This document shows, piece by piece, positions 16,128 through 24,474 of a stretch of DNA of 33,341 nt. Numbering within the stretch: the first letter of the stretch is position 1; each line of letters begins with the position of its first letter. Position numbers and translations under genes: made by a program. The DNA lies in contig CAKSLF010000017.1 of the NCBI GenBank assembly GCA_934466455.1, forward strand, positions 1-33,341, in the 5' to 3' direction. The stretch is from an uncultured Oscillospiraceae bacterium. GTDB lineage: Bacteria > Bacillota > Clostridia > Oscillospirales > Ruminococcaceae. The notes under the pieces were generated by a model that had not been told where the DNA came from, did not search any database, and worked only from the letters and a program-made list of their open reading frames with translations.

Positions 16128-16475
16128 ATGAAAACGCTTTCTATGACCCGCAACAACGATTTTTTGCGAGCTTACCGAAGGGGAAAAAGCGTTTCCGACC
16201 CATGCGTTGTGTGTTATGTTACGCCAAACCGGCTTGGAATAACCCGCCTTGGTCTTACGACAAGCAAGAAGATCGGAAACGCAGTGGCAAGAAATCGTGC
16301 AAGAAGGGTCCTTCGGGCTGCATACAGAGAGATTGCCCCGCAGATTTTGCCGGGGTTTGATATAGTTCTTGTTGCCCGAACAAAAACCACCGTTACCAAG
16401 TCTACCGCTCTGACCCCCATCCTGACCGCCCAGCTGTGCAAACTGGGCGCCTTACAGAGCAAAGAAAAAGAATGA
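16128..16475 (+). CDS. rnpA: Ribonuclease P protein component
   Basis: A 115-residue basic protein that helps the RNase P RNA remove tRNA 5' leaders. The RNR motif region KKIGNAVARNRARRVLRAAYR (47-67) is clear, and the opening MKTLSMTRNNDFLRAYRRGK has the expected RNA-contacting residues. GAGGTGA lies six bases before the ATG. The last base pairs overlap yidD (ATGA). The RNA subunit gene is not in this window. Confidence 0.96.
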   Translation: MKTLSMTRNNDFLRAYRRGKSVSDPCVVCYVTPNRLGITRLGLTTSKKIGNAVARNRARRVLRAAYREIAPQILPGFDIVLVARTKTTVTKSTALTPILTAQLCKLGALQSKEKE

Positions 16476-16759
16476 AAAAGCTGTTTCTGTTTATTATCCG
16501 GTTTTATCAAACGGCAATTTCTGCATATACGCCGGCTTGCTGCCGGTACTACCCGACCTGTTCTTCATACGCCTATACGGCAATTTCCAGATTCGGAGCG
16601 TTGAAGGGCGGGTTATTGGCGATTATGCGGATATTGCGTTGTCATCCGTTTCACGAAGGGGGATTTGACCCCGTACCGGATAGCTGGGATTTGAATTATT
16701 ATAAGAAAAACAAAAACAAGAAAAAAACAGATCAGCCTCCAACGCCAGGAGGAGAGTAA
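16472..16759 (+). CDS. yidD: Membrane insertion efficiency factor YidD
   Basis: A 95-residue protein: an amphipathic N-terminal helix (KKLFLFIIRFYQTAIS), then CCRYYPTCSSYA (23-34), GALKGGLLAIMRILRCHPFHEGGFDPVP (43 on), all hallmarks of YidD, which assists YidC-dependent insertion. The ATG at 16472 overlaps the rnpA stop in ATGA and has only a weak ribosome site, so coupling is likely. The tail is Lys/Asn-rich and ends three bases before yidC. Confidence 0.95.
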   Translation: MKKLFLFIIRFYQTAISAYTPACCRYYPTCSSYAYTAISRFGALKGGLLAIMRILRCHPFHEGGFDPVPDSWDLNYYKKNKNKKKTDQPPTPGGE

Positions 16760-16762
16760 TCA

Positions 16763-17860
16763 ATGCAGTTTATTATGAAGATTTTCGGTTGGCCCCTCGG
16801 CTTTGTAATGCTGGGCTGCTATTTAGTAACCGGAAATAACTATGCCCTTGCAATAGTTCTTTTTACTGTTGTAACAAGGCTTATCTGCCTTCCTCTTTCT
16901 ATAAAAAGCCAGAAAGAACAGGCAAAAATGGCTCTTTTTAAGCCAAAGCTGGATAGCATCCAGAAAAAATATTCGAATAACAAGGAAAAATATAACGAAG
17001 AGGTTCAAAAGCTTTATACCGAGGAAGGGTACAACCCTCTTTCCGGCTGTCTTCCTCAGCTTATCCAGTTCCCGATTCTCTTCGGTGTTATCGATGTTGT
17101 ATACAGACCCATCTACCATGTCCTTCGGGTGGGCAGCACAGTTATAAACGATATGATTGCAGCGGCAAACGCTGCCGGTCATAATATCCAGACCGCTTCT
17201 TATTATTCCGAAATCGAGCTTATGAAGATAGTTAAGTCACAGCCCGAGCTTTTCGGCGGTTTTAACCCGGAAATTGTGGAAAAAATCGAAAACTTTGATA
17301 TGAGCTTTCTCGGTCTTGACCTTTCCGTTGTTCCAAAGCTTGCCCTTACCTACGAGGGCGGATTTAACTGGTACCTTCTTATCCCGCTTCTTTGCGTTGT
17401 GTTCCAGTTTGCCCAGACCTTCTATATGCAGAAGAAAAACCCTGTTCAGGAGAGTGCGGGCGCAATGGGAATTATGCTTTATATGTTCCCGCTTTTGTCC
17501 GCATACATCTGCTTTGTTGTTCCCGCAGGCGCAGGCTTTTATTGGGTAATAAGCGCAATAGCAATGCTTATTCAAAGCGTGTTCCTCAACATCAAATATA
17601 ACCCCAAAAAGATGGCGGAGCAGGCACAGGCAGAAATGGACGCAAATAAGGAGAAAAAACGCCAGCAGAGAGTTGAAGCAAGAGAACGCCTTAAAGAGCT
17701 TCAGCAAAACAAGGGCGAAAAATCCGATAAAGCTTCCGGCGAAGAAATCAGTATGAGCCAAAAGGAAGAAAACCGCCGCAAGCTTGCCGCAGCAAGAAAG
17801 CGCGACGCAGAAAAATACGGCGAAGAATATGTTGAGGTTACCGACGACGACCTTAAATAA
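16763..17860 (+). CDS. yidC: Membrane protein insertase YidC/OxaI
   Basis: A 365-residue polytopic protein that inserts proteins into the membrane alone or with Sec. TVVTRLICLPLSIKSQKEQAK (35-55) carries the conserved groove Arg at about 39; GYNPLSGCLPQLIQFPILFG and FPLLSAYICFVVPAGAGFYWV are family segments; about five membrane helices are seen. It lacks the lipoprotein signal of Bacillus SpoIIIJ; the first helix starts directly (MQFIMKIFGWPLGFVML). The last 80 residues are highly charged, as in insertases that bind ribosomes through the tail. GGAGGAGA precedes the ATG. Confidence 0.96.
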   Translation: MQFIMKIFGWPLGFVMLGCYLVTGNNYALAIVLFTVVTRLICLPLSIKSQKEQAKMALFKPKLDSIQKKYSNNKEKYNEEVQKLYTEEGYNPLSGCLPQLIQFPILFGVIDVVYRPIYHVLRVGSTVINDMIAAANAAGHNIQTASYYSEIELMKIVKSQPELFGGFNPEIVEKIENFDMSFLGLDLSVVPKLALTYEGGFNWYLLIPLLCVVFQFAQTFYMQKKNPVQESAGAMGIMLYMFPLLSAYICFVVPAGAGFYWVISAIAMLIQSVFLNIKYNPKKMAEQAQAEMDANKEKKRQQRVEARERLKELQQNKGEKSDKASGEEISMSQKEENRRKLAAARKRDAEKYGEEYVEVTDDDLK

Positions 17861-17875
17861 ATAGGAGGCATTTTT

Positions 17876-18973
17876 TTGGACAGAGAAGTTATTGCCACCG
17901 GCAAAACTTGGGAAGAAGCTCTTGATGCAGCCTGTGAAAAATTAGGTGTGTCGAGAGAGAATGTTGATTTTGAAGTGCTTGAAATGCCGAAGAAGAAATT
18001 CTTCGGACTCAAGACCGTTCCTGCAAAGGTAAAAGCAACCGTTCAGGAAGAATATCTTAGTAAATTTGCTCCAAAGGAGCAGAAAAAAGCGGAGAGAAAG
18101 CCTAAGGAACAGCCCCAAAAACCGGCTTTTTCTTCCGTAAAGCAGGAAGAACCTGTTGAAAAAACCGAAAAGCCGGCAGAAAAAGTACCTGCCGACCGCC
18201 AAAAAAAGGACAAGCCGAAGCAGCAAAAGCCACAGCAGAAAAAAGAACAGCCAAAGGCTGTTAAAGAGGCTGCTCCCGTTGTTGAAAAGGAAGAGGAGCC
18301 GGAAGCCGTCGAGGTAAAGGTAATCGACAGGGCTGTTCTTGATCTCAAAGGCGGCGAGGCTGCCGCATATATAAAGGATGTGCTTGTTGCCCTCGGTCAT
18401 ACGGACGCCAATGTTACCTATTCTCAAAAGGACGGCATGATTGTTCTTCAGCTTTCCGGCGCAGATATGGGCGCAGTAGTCGGCAGAAGAGGAGATAACC
18501 TTGACGCAATGCAGTATCTTGCCTCCCTTGTTGCAAACAGAAGCGAGGGCAGCTATGTCCGTGTTGTGCTTGATGTTGACGATTACCGCAGCAAGCGTGA
18601 AGCAAGTCTTCGTGCTTATGCAAGAAAAATGGCTGTTCAGGCGGTTAAAAACCAGCGTGCCGTTACTCTTGAGGCGATGAACCCCTATGAGCGCAGAATC
18701 GTTCATTCCACCGTTCAAACAGTTTCCGGCGCAACAAGCAAATCCACCGGAAGCGAACCGAACCGCAGAGTTGTTATAAGCCCCGTTGGCGGAGCAAAGC
18801 CCCGCCGTGACGACGGAAAACGCCGCTTTGACGGAAACAGAAAAGGCGGAAGAGGCGGCCGTGACCGCAGCCAGAGAAGAGAAAGCCAAAAGGTGGTTCT
18901 TCCCCAAAGCAACGAACCGCCAAAAAAAGACACCAGCGCAATTTCCCTTTACGGCAGGATTGATCTGGATTGA
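17876..18973 (+). CDS. khpB: RNA-binding protein KhpB/Jag
   Basis: A 365-residue protein. The start is TTG at 17876 with AGGAGG eight bases upstream. Residues 1-52 are the Jag N-terminal domain (GKTWEEALDAACEKLGV); 60-150 is a low-complexity Lys/Glu/Pro/Gln linker, longer than in Bacillus Jag; a KH domain follows with the GRRG loop at 203-206; the R3H domain has R273-x3-H277; the tail is Arg/Gly-rich. KhpB with KhpA binds RNAs and affects cell elongation. It stands next to yidC, the standard arrangement. Confidence 0.94.
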   Translation: MDREVIATGKTWEEALDAACEKLGVSRENVDFEVLEMPKKKFFGLKTVPAKVKATVQEEYLSKFAPKEQKKAERKPKEQPQKPAFSSVKQEEPVEKTEKPAEKVPADRQKKDKPKQQKPQQKKEQPKAVKEAAPVVEKEEEPEAVEVKVIDRAVLDLKGGEAAAYIKDVLVALGHTDANVTYSQKDGMIVLQLSGADMGAVVGRRGDNLDAMQYLASLVANRSEGSYVRVVLDVDDYRSKREASLRAYARKMAVQAVKNQRAVTLEAMNPYERRIVHSTVQTVSGATSKSTGSEPNRRVVISPVGGAKPRRDDGKRRFDGNRKGGRGGRDRSQRRESQKVVLPQSNEPPKKDTSAISLYGRIDLD

Positions 18974-18986
18974 TTTTTTGAAGAAA

Positions 18987-19016
18987 AGTGCCGGTGCGAA
19001 TGTACCGGCACTTTTT
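18987..19016 (+). terminator. Terminator after khpB
   Basis: A 9-bp stem AGTGCCGGT (18987-18995) / ACCGGCACT (19004-19012) with an 8-base loop and a T run, 14 bases after the khpB stop. It separates the rpmH-khpB run from mnmE; a TTGACA at about 19038 could start mnmE transcription but has no good -10. Confidence 0.88.
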
Positions 19017-19132
19017 GTAAAATTATTTTGAGCACGAATTTTGACAAAAAACGAGGAAAGGGCTTTTTTAGAAAAAAGCTTTGTCCCGGTTTTTTGTTCC
19101 AAACCTATTTTTGAGCATGGGAGGAATTTTTT

Positions 19133-20497
19133 ATGAGCACCGTTGCGGCAATAAGCACTCCGCTTTCCGCCTCCGGGCTTGGAGTTATCCGAATTTCCGG
19201 AGAGGAAGCAGTGCAAATAGGCGAAAAATGCTTTCGCCCGTTTAAGGGCGGAAAAGCCCTGAGCACGCTTAAAGGATACAGCTGCGCTTACGGAAGGGTT
19301 TTTGATTCCGAGGGCGATATTGACGAGGCTGTTGCAACGGTTTTTCTTGCTCCGAAAAGCTATACCGGGGAAAATACTGTGGAGCTTAGCTGCCACGGAA
19401 GCCCCGCATTGCTCCGAAGAGTTCTTAGGGCGGCACTTTCCGCCGGAGCCTTGCCCGCAGGAAGAGGCGAATTTACAAAGCGGGCATTCCTCAACGGAAA
19501 GCTGACCCTTACCCAGGCGGAGGCGGTTATGGATATAATCTCCGCCGGCTCCCAAAGCGCAGGAAAAGCCGCTCTTGCGCTGCGCGACGGCGCACTCTAT
19601 AAAAAAATCAGAAAAATCACCGAGGATTTAACCGCACTTGAAAGCCACCTTGCCGCCTGGTCGGATTATCCGGAGGAGGATGTTCCCGAGCTTTCCGAGG
19701 ATGCGGTAAAATCTGTGCTCACGGATGCCAAAGCCGTGCTCAAACGCCTTATCGAAACATACGACGCCGGAAGAATAATAAGGGAGGGCGCAGTGACCGT
19801 AATTGCCGGAAAGCCAAATGTGGGAAAATCCACCCTTATGAACCTCCTTTCCGGCAGGGACAGAAGCATAGTAACCGCCGTTGCCGGAACAACAAGAGAT
19901 GTTGTGGAGGAATCCGTGCTCGTCGGAGATATTCCGATTCGCCTGCTTGATACCGCAGGAATAAGAGAAACCGACGATATAGTGGAAAAAATCGGCGTTG
20001 ATATGGCAAACAGTGCGCTTGACCGCTGCGATGCGGTAATTGCGGTTTTTGATTCCTCCGCACCACTCGACGGCGACGATATGCACCTTATCGAAAAGCT
20101 TAAAAATCGCCCGGTCGTCGCCGTAATCAACAAATCCGACCTTGAACGGCAGGCGGATATTGATTTTATAAAAAACAGCTTTGAATACACGGTCACGGTT
20201 TCCGCAGCAAGGGGCGACGGCGAGGAAGAATTCAGAGAGGCTCTTTCAAGGCTTTTGAAAACGGCTGACCTCGACCCGGCAGAGCCGGTTATGGCGAACG
20301 AACGCCAGCTTGATTGCGCACGAAGGGGAGAAAAAGCCCTTGAGGAAGGCTTGGAAGCACTTTGCTCCGGAGTGACCCTTGACGCAGTCGGAATTTGCAT
20401 AGAAACAGCCCTTGACGCACTTTATGAGCTTACCGGGGAAAAAGCCTCGGAGGCGGTTATCGAACAGGTATTCTCACGGTTCTGCGTGGGTAAATAA
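19133..20497 (+). CDS. mnmE: tRNA modification GTPase MnmE
   Basis: A 454-residue GTPase that with MnmG installs the (carboxymethyl)aminomethyl group on wobble U34 of tRNAs. The N-terminal tetrahydrofolate-binding part includes VIRISG and GRGEFTKRAFLNGKLTLTQAEA; the G domain has GKPNVGKS (226-233), DTAGIRETDD and NKSD; the C-terminal CVGK (451-454) holds the catalytic Cys. ATG at 19133 follows GGGAGG. mnmG begins 21 bases later. Confidence 0.97.
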   Translation: MSTVAAISTPLSASGLGVIRISGEEAVQIGEKCFRPFKGGKALSTLKGYSCAYGRVFDSEGDIDEAVATVFLAPKSYTGENTVELSCHGSPALLRRVLRAALSAGALPAGRGEFTKRAFLNGKLTLTQAEAVMDIISAGSQSAGKAALALRDGALYKKIRKITEDLTALESHLAAWSDYPEEDVPELSEDAVKSVLTDAKAVLKRLIETYDAGRIIREGAVTVIAGKPNVGKSTLMNLLSGRDRSIVTAVAGTTRDVVEESVLVGDIPIRLLDTAGIRETDDIVEKIGVDMANSALDRCDAVIAVFDSSAPLDGDDMHLIEKLKNRPVVAVINKSDLERQADIDFIKNSFEYTVTVSAARGDGEEEFREALSRLLKTADLDPAEPVMANERQLDCARRGEKALEEGLEALCSGVTLDAVGICIETALDALYELTGEKASEAVIEQVFSRFCVGK

Positions 20498-20518
20498 TAT
20501 TGACAGAGGGAATTGAGC

Positions 20519-22387
20519 ATGGAAGAATATTTTGCGGGAAAATATGATGTGGCAATAGTCGGCGCAGGTCACGCCGGGGTGGAGGCGGCTCTTGCCGCCG
20601 CAAGACTTGGGGCAAAAACCTGCCTTTTTACGCTTAATCTTGATAAAATCGCAAATATGCCCTGCAATCCGTCAATCGGCGGCACCGCAAAAGGTCACCT
20701 TGTGCGGGAAATCGACGCTCTTGGCGGAGAAATGGGCAAGGCTGCGGATAAAATGATGATACAAAGCCGTATGCTCAATCTCGGAAAAGGTCCTGCGGTA
20801 CACAGCCTCCGTGCTCAGGAGGACAGGGCACTCTATCATATCCTGATGAAGCATACCGTGGAGCAGCAGAAAAACCTTGATGTTAAGCAGGCGGAAATCG
20901 TTGAGGTGCGCAGCGACGGAAACGGCGGCGTGCTTGGTGTAACAACTCATCTCGGCGCATTTTATGAGGTGCATAATGTGGTGATCTGCACCGGCACATA
21001 TCTTAAAGGAATAATCTATGTCGGCGACAGAAAATACGAAAGCGGTCCCGACGCAAGCCAGCCCGCAAAGCCCCTTTCCGAAAGCCTTAAAAATCTTGGG
21101 ATAAAGCTTCGCCGCTTTAAGACCGGAACCCCCGCAAGAGTTGCAAAGGACAGCATTGATTACGATAAGCTGGAAATTCAGTACGGCGATGAGCATATAG
21201 TTCCCTTCAGCTTTGAAACCGAGGGTCCCTTGGTAAACAAGGCGACCTGCTGGATAGGCTATACAAACGAGGATACCCATGAGATAATCCGTAAGAACAT
21301 AGGCAGGTCGCCCCTCTATTCCGGAAAAATCGAGGGTATAGGTCCCCGCTATTGCCCAAGCATCGAGGATAAGGTAATGCGCTTTCCGGAAAAAATCCGC
21401 CACCAGTTCTTTGTGGAGCCGATGGGGCTGCATACGGACGAAATGTACCTTTCCGGAATGAGCAGCTCTCTTCCCGAGGATGTTCAGATAGCTATTTATC
21501 ATTCCGTAAAGGGGCTTGAGCATGTAAAAATCATGCGCAACGCCTACGCAATCGAATACGACTGTTGCGACAGTCTTGACCTAAAACCGACCCTTGAATT
21601 TATAAAGGTAAAGGGGCTTTTCGGCGCGGGGCAGTTTAACGGAACCTCCGGTTATGAGGAGGCTGCTGCGCAGGGGCTTCTTGCGGGAATAAACGCCGCA
21701 AGGCGCAGCCAAAATAAAGAGGGGATCGTGCTTGAACGCAGCAATTCCTACATCGGAACCCTTGTTGACGACCTTGTTACAAAGGGCGTTATGGACCCAT
21801 ACCGTATGATGACAAGCAGAAGCGAATACCGCCTTATCCTCCGGCAGGATAACGCCGATATGCGCCTTACCCCCCTTGGGCACGAAATCGGACTTATAAG
21901 TGAGGAACGCTATGCAAAATTCCTTGAAAAAAAGCGTCTTTGCGCCGAGGAAACGGAGCGGCTTGAGAACACTACAATAAAAATGTCGCCGGAGCTTAAT
22001 GCAATGCTGGAGGCGCACGGAACGGCGGTTCTCACCGAGGGAATCCGTGCGGCGGAGCTTTTGCGCCGCCCTCAGATAAGCTATGCCGACCTTGCGCCCT
22101 TCGACGGCGGAAGAACCCCCTTGCCGGAATCGGTAATCGAACAGGTGGAAATCGGGATAAAATACGAGGGCTACATTAAAAAGCAGCTTGCTCAGGTTGA
22201 GCAGATGCGCCGCCTTGAGGAAAAGAAAATCCCGGAGGATATCGACTATAAAGCAATCCATGGGCTGCGGCTCGAGGCTGCGGAAAAGCTTGACAGAATA
22301 CGCCCGATGAACATAGGGCAGGCGGGGCGGATTTCCGGCGTAAGCCCGGCGGATGTTTCCGTTTTGCTTATCTGGCTTCAAAAGTAA
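20519..22387 (+). CDS. mnmG: tRNA uridine-5-carboxymethylaminomethyl enzyme MnmG
   Basis: A 622-residue FAD protein, partner of MnmE. ATG at 20519 is chosen: GAGGG ends eight bases upstream, while the in-frame TTG at 20513 would be only two bases away. Features: GAGHAGVEAA (15-24, FAD fold), MPCNPSIGGTAKGHLVREIDALGG, FKTGTPARV and the C-terminal GRISGVSPADVSVLLIWL that contacts MnmE. The start codon lies inside TTGAGCATG, a form of the motif repeated through the window. Confidence 0.97.
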   Translation: MEEYFAGKYDVAIVGAGHAGVEAALAAARLGAKTCLFTLNLDKIANMPCNPSIGGTAKGHLVREIDALGGEMGKAADKMMIQSRMLNLGKGPAVHSLRAQEDRALYHILMKHTVEQQKNLDVKQAEIVEVRSDGNGGVLGVTTHLGAFYEVHNVVICTGTYLKGIIYVGDRKYESGPDASQPAKPLSESLKNLGIKLRRFKTGTPARVAKDSIDYDKLEIQYGDEHIVPFSFETEGPLVNKATCWIGYTNEDTHEIIRKNIGRSPLYSGKIEGIGPRYCPSIEDKVMRFPEKIRHQFFVEPMGLHTDEMYLSGMSSSLPEDVQIAIYHSVKGLEHVKIMRNAYAIEYDCCDSLDLKPTLEFIKVKGLFGAGQFNGTSGYEEAAAQGLLAGINAARRSQNKEGIVLERSNSYIGTLVDDLVTKGVMDPYRMMTSRSEYRLILRQDNADMRLTPLGHEIGLISEERYAKFLEKKRLCAEETERLENTTIKMSPELNAMLEAHGTAVLTEGIRAAELLRRPQISYADLAPFDGGRTPLPESVIEQVEIGIKYEGYIKKQLAQVEQMRRLEEKKIPEDIDYKAIHGLRLEAAEKLDRIRPMNIGQAGRISGVSPADVSVLLIWLQK

Positions 22388-22398
22388 AGGAGGAACCT

Positions 22399-23109
22399 AT
22401 GGTAACGGAAATTTTGCGGGGCTATCTTGAAGAATACGGCGTTCCTCTTAATGAAGAGCAGCTTCGGCAGCTTGAGATTTACGCAAGGCTGCTTGTGGAA
22501 TGGAACGAAAAAATGAATCTTACCGCAATAGTTGACGACGAGGGAATTGCGCTAAAGCATTTTTTGGATTCCCTTGCGCTTTTGCGCTTTGCAAAAATTC
22601 CGCAGGGCGCAAGGGTCGCCGATGTGGGAACCGGCGCAGGCTTTCCCGGAGCGGTGCTCAAAATTGCCCGCCCGGATATTGAGCTTGTGCTCATAGACAG
22701 CCTCCAAAAACGCCTTACCTTTTTGGAGGAGGCTTTTTCCGAGATAGGGTCTTCCGCAAAGCTTGTTCACGCCCGTGCGGAGGACGCCGGGCACGATAAC
22801 GCCTTGCGGGAAGGGTTTGATTTTGTTACGGCGAGGGCGGTTGCAAACCTTTCTGTGCTTGCGGAATATTGCCTGCCGCTTGTAAAGGTCGGCGGGACCT
22901 TTGCCCCTATGAAAACCGCCGGGGCGGAGGAGGAAATTTCCGAAGCAAAGCCGGCGATTGCCGCCCTTGGCGGAAAAATTCGGGAGGTAAAGCTCTACGA
23001 GCTTCCTCTTGCGGGCGGACGAAGCGTGGTCGTTATAGACAAGGCACAGCATACCCCGGAAAAATATCCCCGCCAGGGAACAAAAATAAGCAAAAAACCG
23101 ATAAAATGA
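22399..23109 (+). CDS. rsmG: 16S rRNA m7G527 methyltransferase RsmG
   Basis: A 236-residue SAM-dependent methyltransferase acting on G527 of 16S rRNA. VADVGTGAGFPG (73-84) is the SAM-binding motif; WNEKMNLTAI, HFLDSLALL and DFVTARAVANL are typical. ATG at 22399 with AGGAGG, 12 bases after mnmG, so one operon mnmE-mnmG-rsmG. A strong terminator follows. Confidence 0.97.
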   Translation: MVTEILRGYLEEYGVPLNEEQLRQLEIYARLLVEWNEKMNLTAIVDDEGIALKHFLDSLALLRFAKIPQGARVADVGTGAGFPGAVLKIARPDIELVLIDSLQKRLTFLEEAFSEIGSSAKLVHARAEDAGHDNALREGFDFVTARAVANLSVLAEYCLPLVKVGGTFAPMKTAGAEEEISEAKPAIAALGGKIREVKLYELPLAGGRSVVVIDKAQHTPEKYPRQGTKISKKPIK

Positions 23110-23116
23110 TACGAAG

Positions 23117-23158
23117 AAAAGCGTTTGCAAAAAAATGAGCTTTGCAAACGCTTTTTTT
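23117..23158 (+). terminator. Terminator after rsmG
   Basis: A 15-bp perfect stem AAAAGCGTTTGCAAA (23117-23131) / TTTGCAAACGCTTTT (23141-23155), 9-base loop, then T run. TTGAGCACG overlaps its end. Confidence 0.93.
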
Positions 23159-23224
23159 GAGCACGCCGTTCCGAAACTGCTTTTTTTATTTCCGAAATTG
23201 CGGAGTTTCCGCTTTTGTGTTGAT

Positions 23225-23279
23225 TAAATCCTCCGCTTTGGGCTAAACTTATAATAAGCCTAAAGAAAAGGAGGATTTA
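23225..23279 (+). promoter_or_regulatory. Inverted repeat hiding the ribosome site of the 54-aa gene
   Basis: TAAATCCTCC (23225-23234) is perfectly complementary to GGAGGATTTA (23270-23279), which contains the ribosome site; inside, CTTTGGGCT (23236-23244) pairs with AGCCTAAAG (23257-23265) with one G-U. The 12-base loop contains TATAAT (23250-23255). Long read-through RNA would bury the ribosome site, whereas RNA started from the loop promoter would not contain the left arm. No good -35 is seen at 16-18 bases, so an operator for a DNA-binding protein is the alternative. Confidence 0.5.
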
Positions 23280-23282
23280 TTT

Positions 23283-23447
23283 ATGAGCGAAAGAAAAGAC
23301 GAGCTTGTTGAAAAAATTCTTGAAGAGGTAAAAAAGGAAAAAGCATGCTGCAAATCTCCCGAATCACAGCCTAACTGCTGCGGCGGCAAAACCCCCATGG
23401 AGTGCAGATGGAATATCGAGGATAAGGATAAGCCCGCACAGGCATAA
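23283..23447 (+). CDS. 54-aa Cys-rich small protein
   Basis: A 54-residue protein starting at ATG 23283, with AAGGAGG eight bases upstream and its own terminator, which makes it a credible gene. The first 20 residues are a charged helix (MSERKDELVEKILEEVKKEK); then come paired cysteines ACCKS (22-23) and NCCGGK (32-33) and C41 in MECRW. It ends with a charged tail. The CC pairs suggest metal or cofactor binding, but I recognise no family. It stands alone between rsmG and the convergent minus-strand set. Confidence 0.7.
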   Translation: MSERKDELVEKILEEVKKEKACCKSPESQPNCCGGKTPMECRWNIEDKDKPAQA

Positions 23448-23462
23448 GAATAGAAAAAAACA

Positions 23463-23496
23463 AAAAAATCCCTTGCATAACGGCAAGGGATTTTTT
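23463..23496 (+). terminator. Terminator after the 54-aa gene
   Basis: ATCCCTTGC (23468-23476) / GCAAGGGAT (23483-23491), six-base loop, A run before and T run after; works in both directions and also closes the opposing gene ending at 23511. Confidence 0.9.
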
Positions 23497-23510
23497 ATTC
23501 ATATAAGCAA

Positions 23511-23939
23511 TTATTGCTCCGGCATGGGCGGAGGCGGGGGCATATCCTCGTGCTTTTTGCGGCGGGAGTCCTTTTTGCGCTGTTTTTCCGCTTCCTTCAT
23601 ACGCTGCTTCTGCTCGTGCTCAAAACGCCCGATGTTAAAATAGCTTTGGAACATAACAAGCACAAGCATGGCGGCGGGCAGAGCAAGCAGCCACGCAAGC
23701 TCCTTTATGCCCGGCTTAAGATATGTAAAGTTATCGAAAAACTTAAAAAACCATACGATGTCGCAAACAAGAGTTGCTATTGCGCCGGTTATAAATGCGG
23801 CTTTGTATTGGCGTTTTCCGCGGTTTGGGCGAACGGCGGAAAAAAGGATAAGATAGAGCACCCAGCACAGCGCAAGAATTGCGCCGACGGCTCCGAAAAT
23901 ATCCACCTTTTTTATGAGCATAAGAATAAAGGTAAGCAC
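23511..23939 (-). CDS. Small membrane protein, unknown
   Basis: A 142-residue protein, unrecognised. Three membrane helices are seen at about 13-33, 47-66 and 80-98; the C-terminal third is strongly basic (KQRMKEAEKQRKKDSRRKK), then PPPPPMPEQ. GTG at 23939 has GGAGG 12 bases upstream, a long spacing; an internal ATG at 23921 is the alternative. It is the last gene of the minus-strand set; a weak -10 (TATAAT, 23974-23979) lies in the 85-base gap before it, after a GCCG-A6-CGGC stem. Confidence 0.6.
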   Translation of the reverse strand: MLTFILMLIKKVDIFGAVGAILALCWVLYLILFSAVRPNRGKRQYKAAFITGAIATLVCDIVWFFKFFDNFTYLKPGIKELAWLLALPAAMLVLVMFQSYFNIGRFEHEQKQRMKEAEKQRKKDSRRKKHEDMPPPPPMPEQ

Positions 23940-24024
23940 GGATTTTCAACTCCTCCAAAAAGACTATACTTACATTATAGCCGTTTTTTCGGCAAAGAAA
24001 AGACCTTTTTCGCAAATTTTGCCG

Positions 24025-24474
24025 TCATGTGTCAAAACGGCAGTAATAAACCTTGCTGCTTTCCGGGTCAAAAACGGCAAAAATAAAGTTTTGGGAAAAG
24101 CCGCTGCCGGTGTTTTTATAAAAGAAAAAGCCGTTTTTTGGCGGAAAAATCCCGTGGTTTTCAAAAACGCCGCCTTTGCCGTAAAGAATATCAAGCACAG
24201 CTCGGCTGCCGCAAAAGGTGTTGCTCCAGGCTTTTTTTATTGCGAAGGCGTTTTCCTCGTTTGCTCGGAAAACCGCAACGGCTTCGCCGTCGCCAAAAAA
24301 TCCGCCGTGGCTGTCGTGATAATATTCAATGTCCCTTTCCGCAACATCAAGAAAAATGTGCTCTCTAAGCTCCTCAACCCTCGGGGATTTTTCCGTAAGC
24401 GCAACAATGGTGATAAATCCCGCAAGAAGCACGGCAAGCACCGCAAGAGAAATGCGGATCGCCCTTGTGCTCAT
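24025..24474 (-). CDS. Hypothetical protein with N-terminal anchor
   Basis: A 149-residue protein, unrecognised. A short basic start (MSTRAIR) and one hydrophobic helix (about 8-27, ISLAVLAVLLAGFITIVAL) form an uncleaved anchor or signal; the rest would be outside and is rich in aromatic residues and Gly (GIFPPKNGFFFYKN, NFIFAVFD). The ATG at 24474 overlaps the stop of the upstream lipoprotein gene (ATGA), so the two are coupled and may form an envelope pair. Confidence 0.65.
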   Translation of the reverse strand: MSTRAIRISLAVLAVLLAGFITIVALTEKSPRVEELREHIFLDVAERDIEYYHDSHGGFFGDGEAVAVFRANEENAFAIKKAWSNTFCGSRAVLDILYGKGGVFENHGIFPPKNGFFFYKNTGSGFSQNFIFAVFDPESSKVYYCRFDT

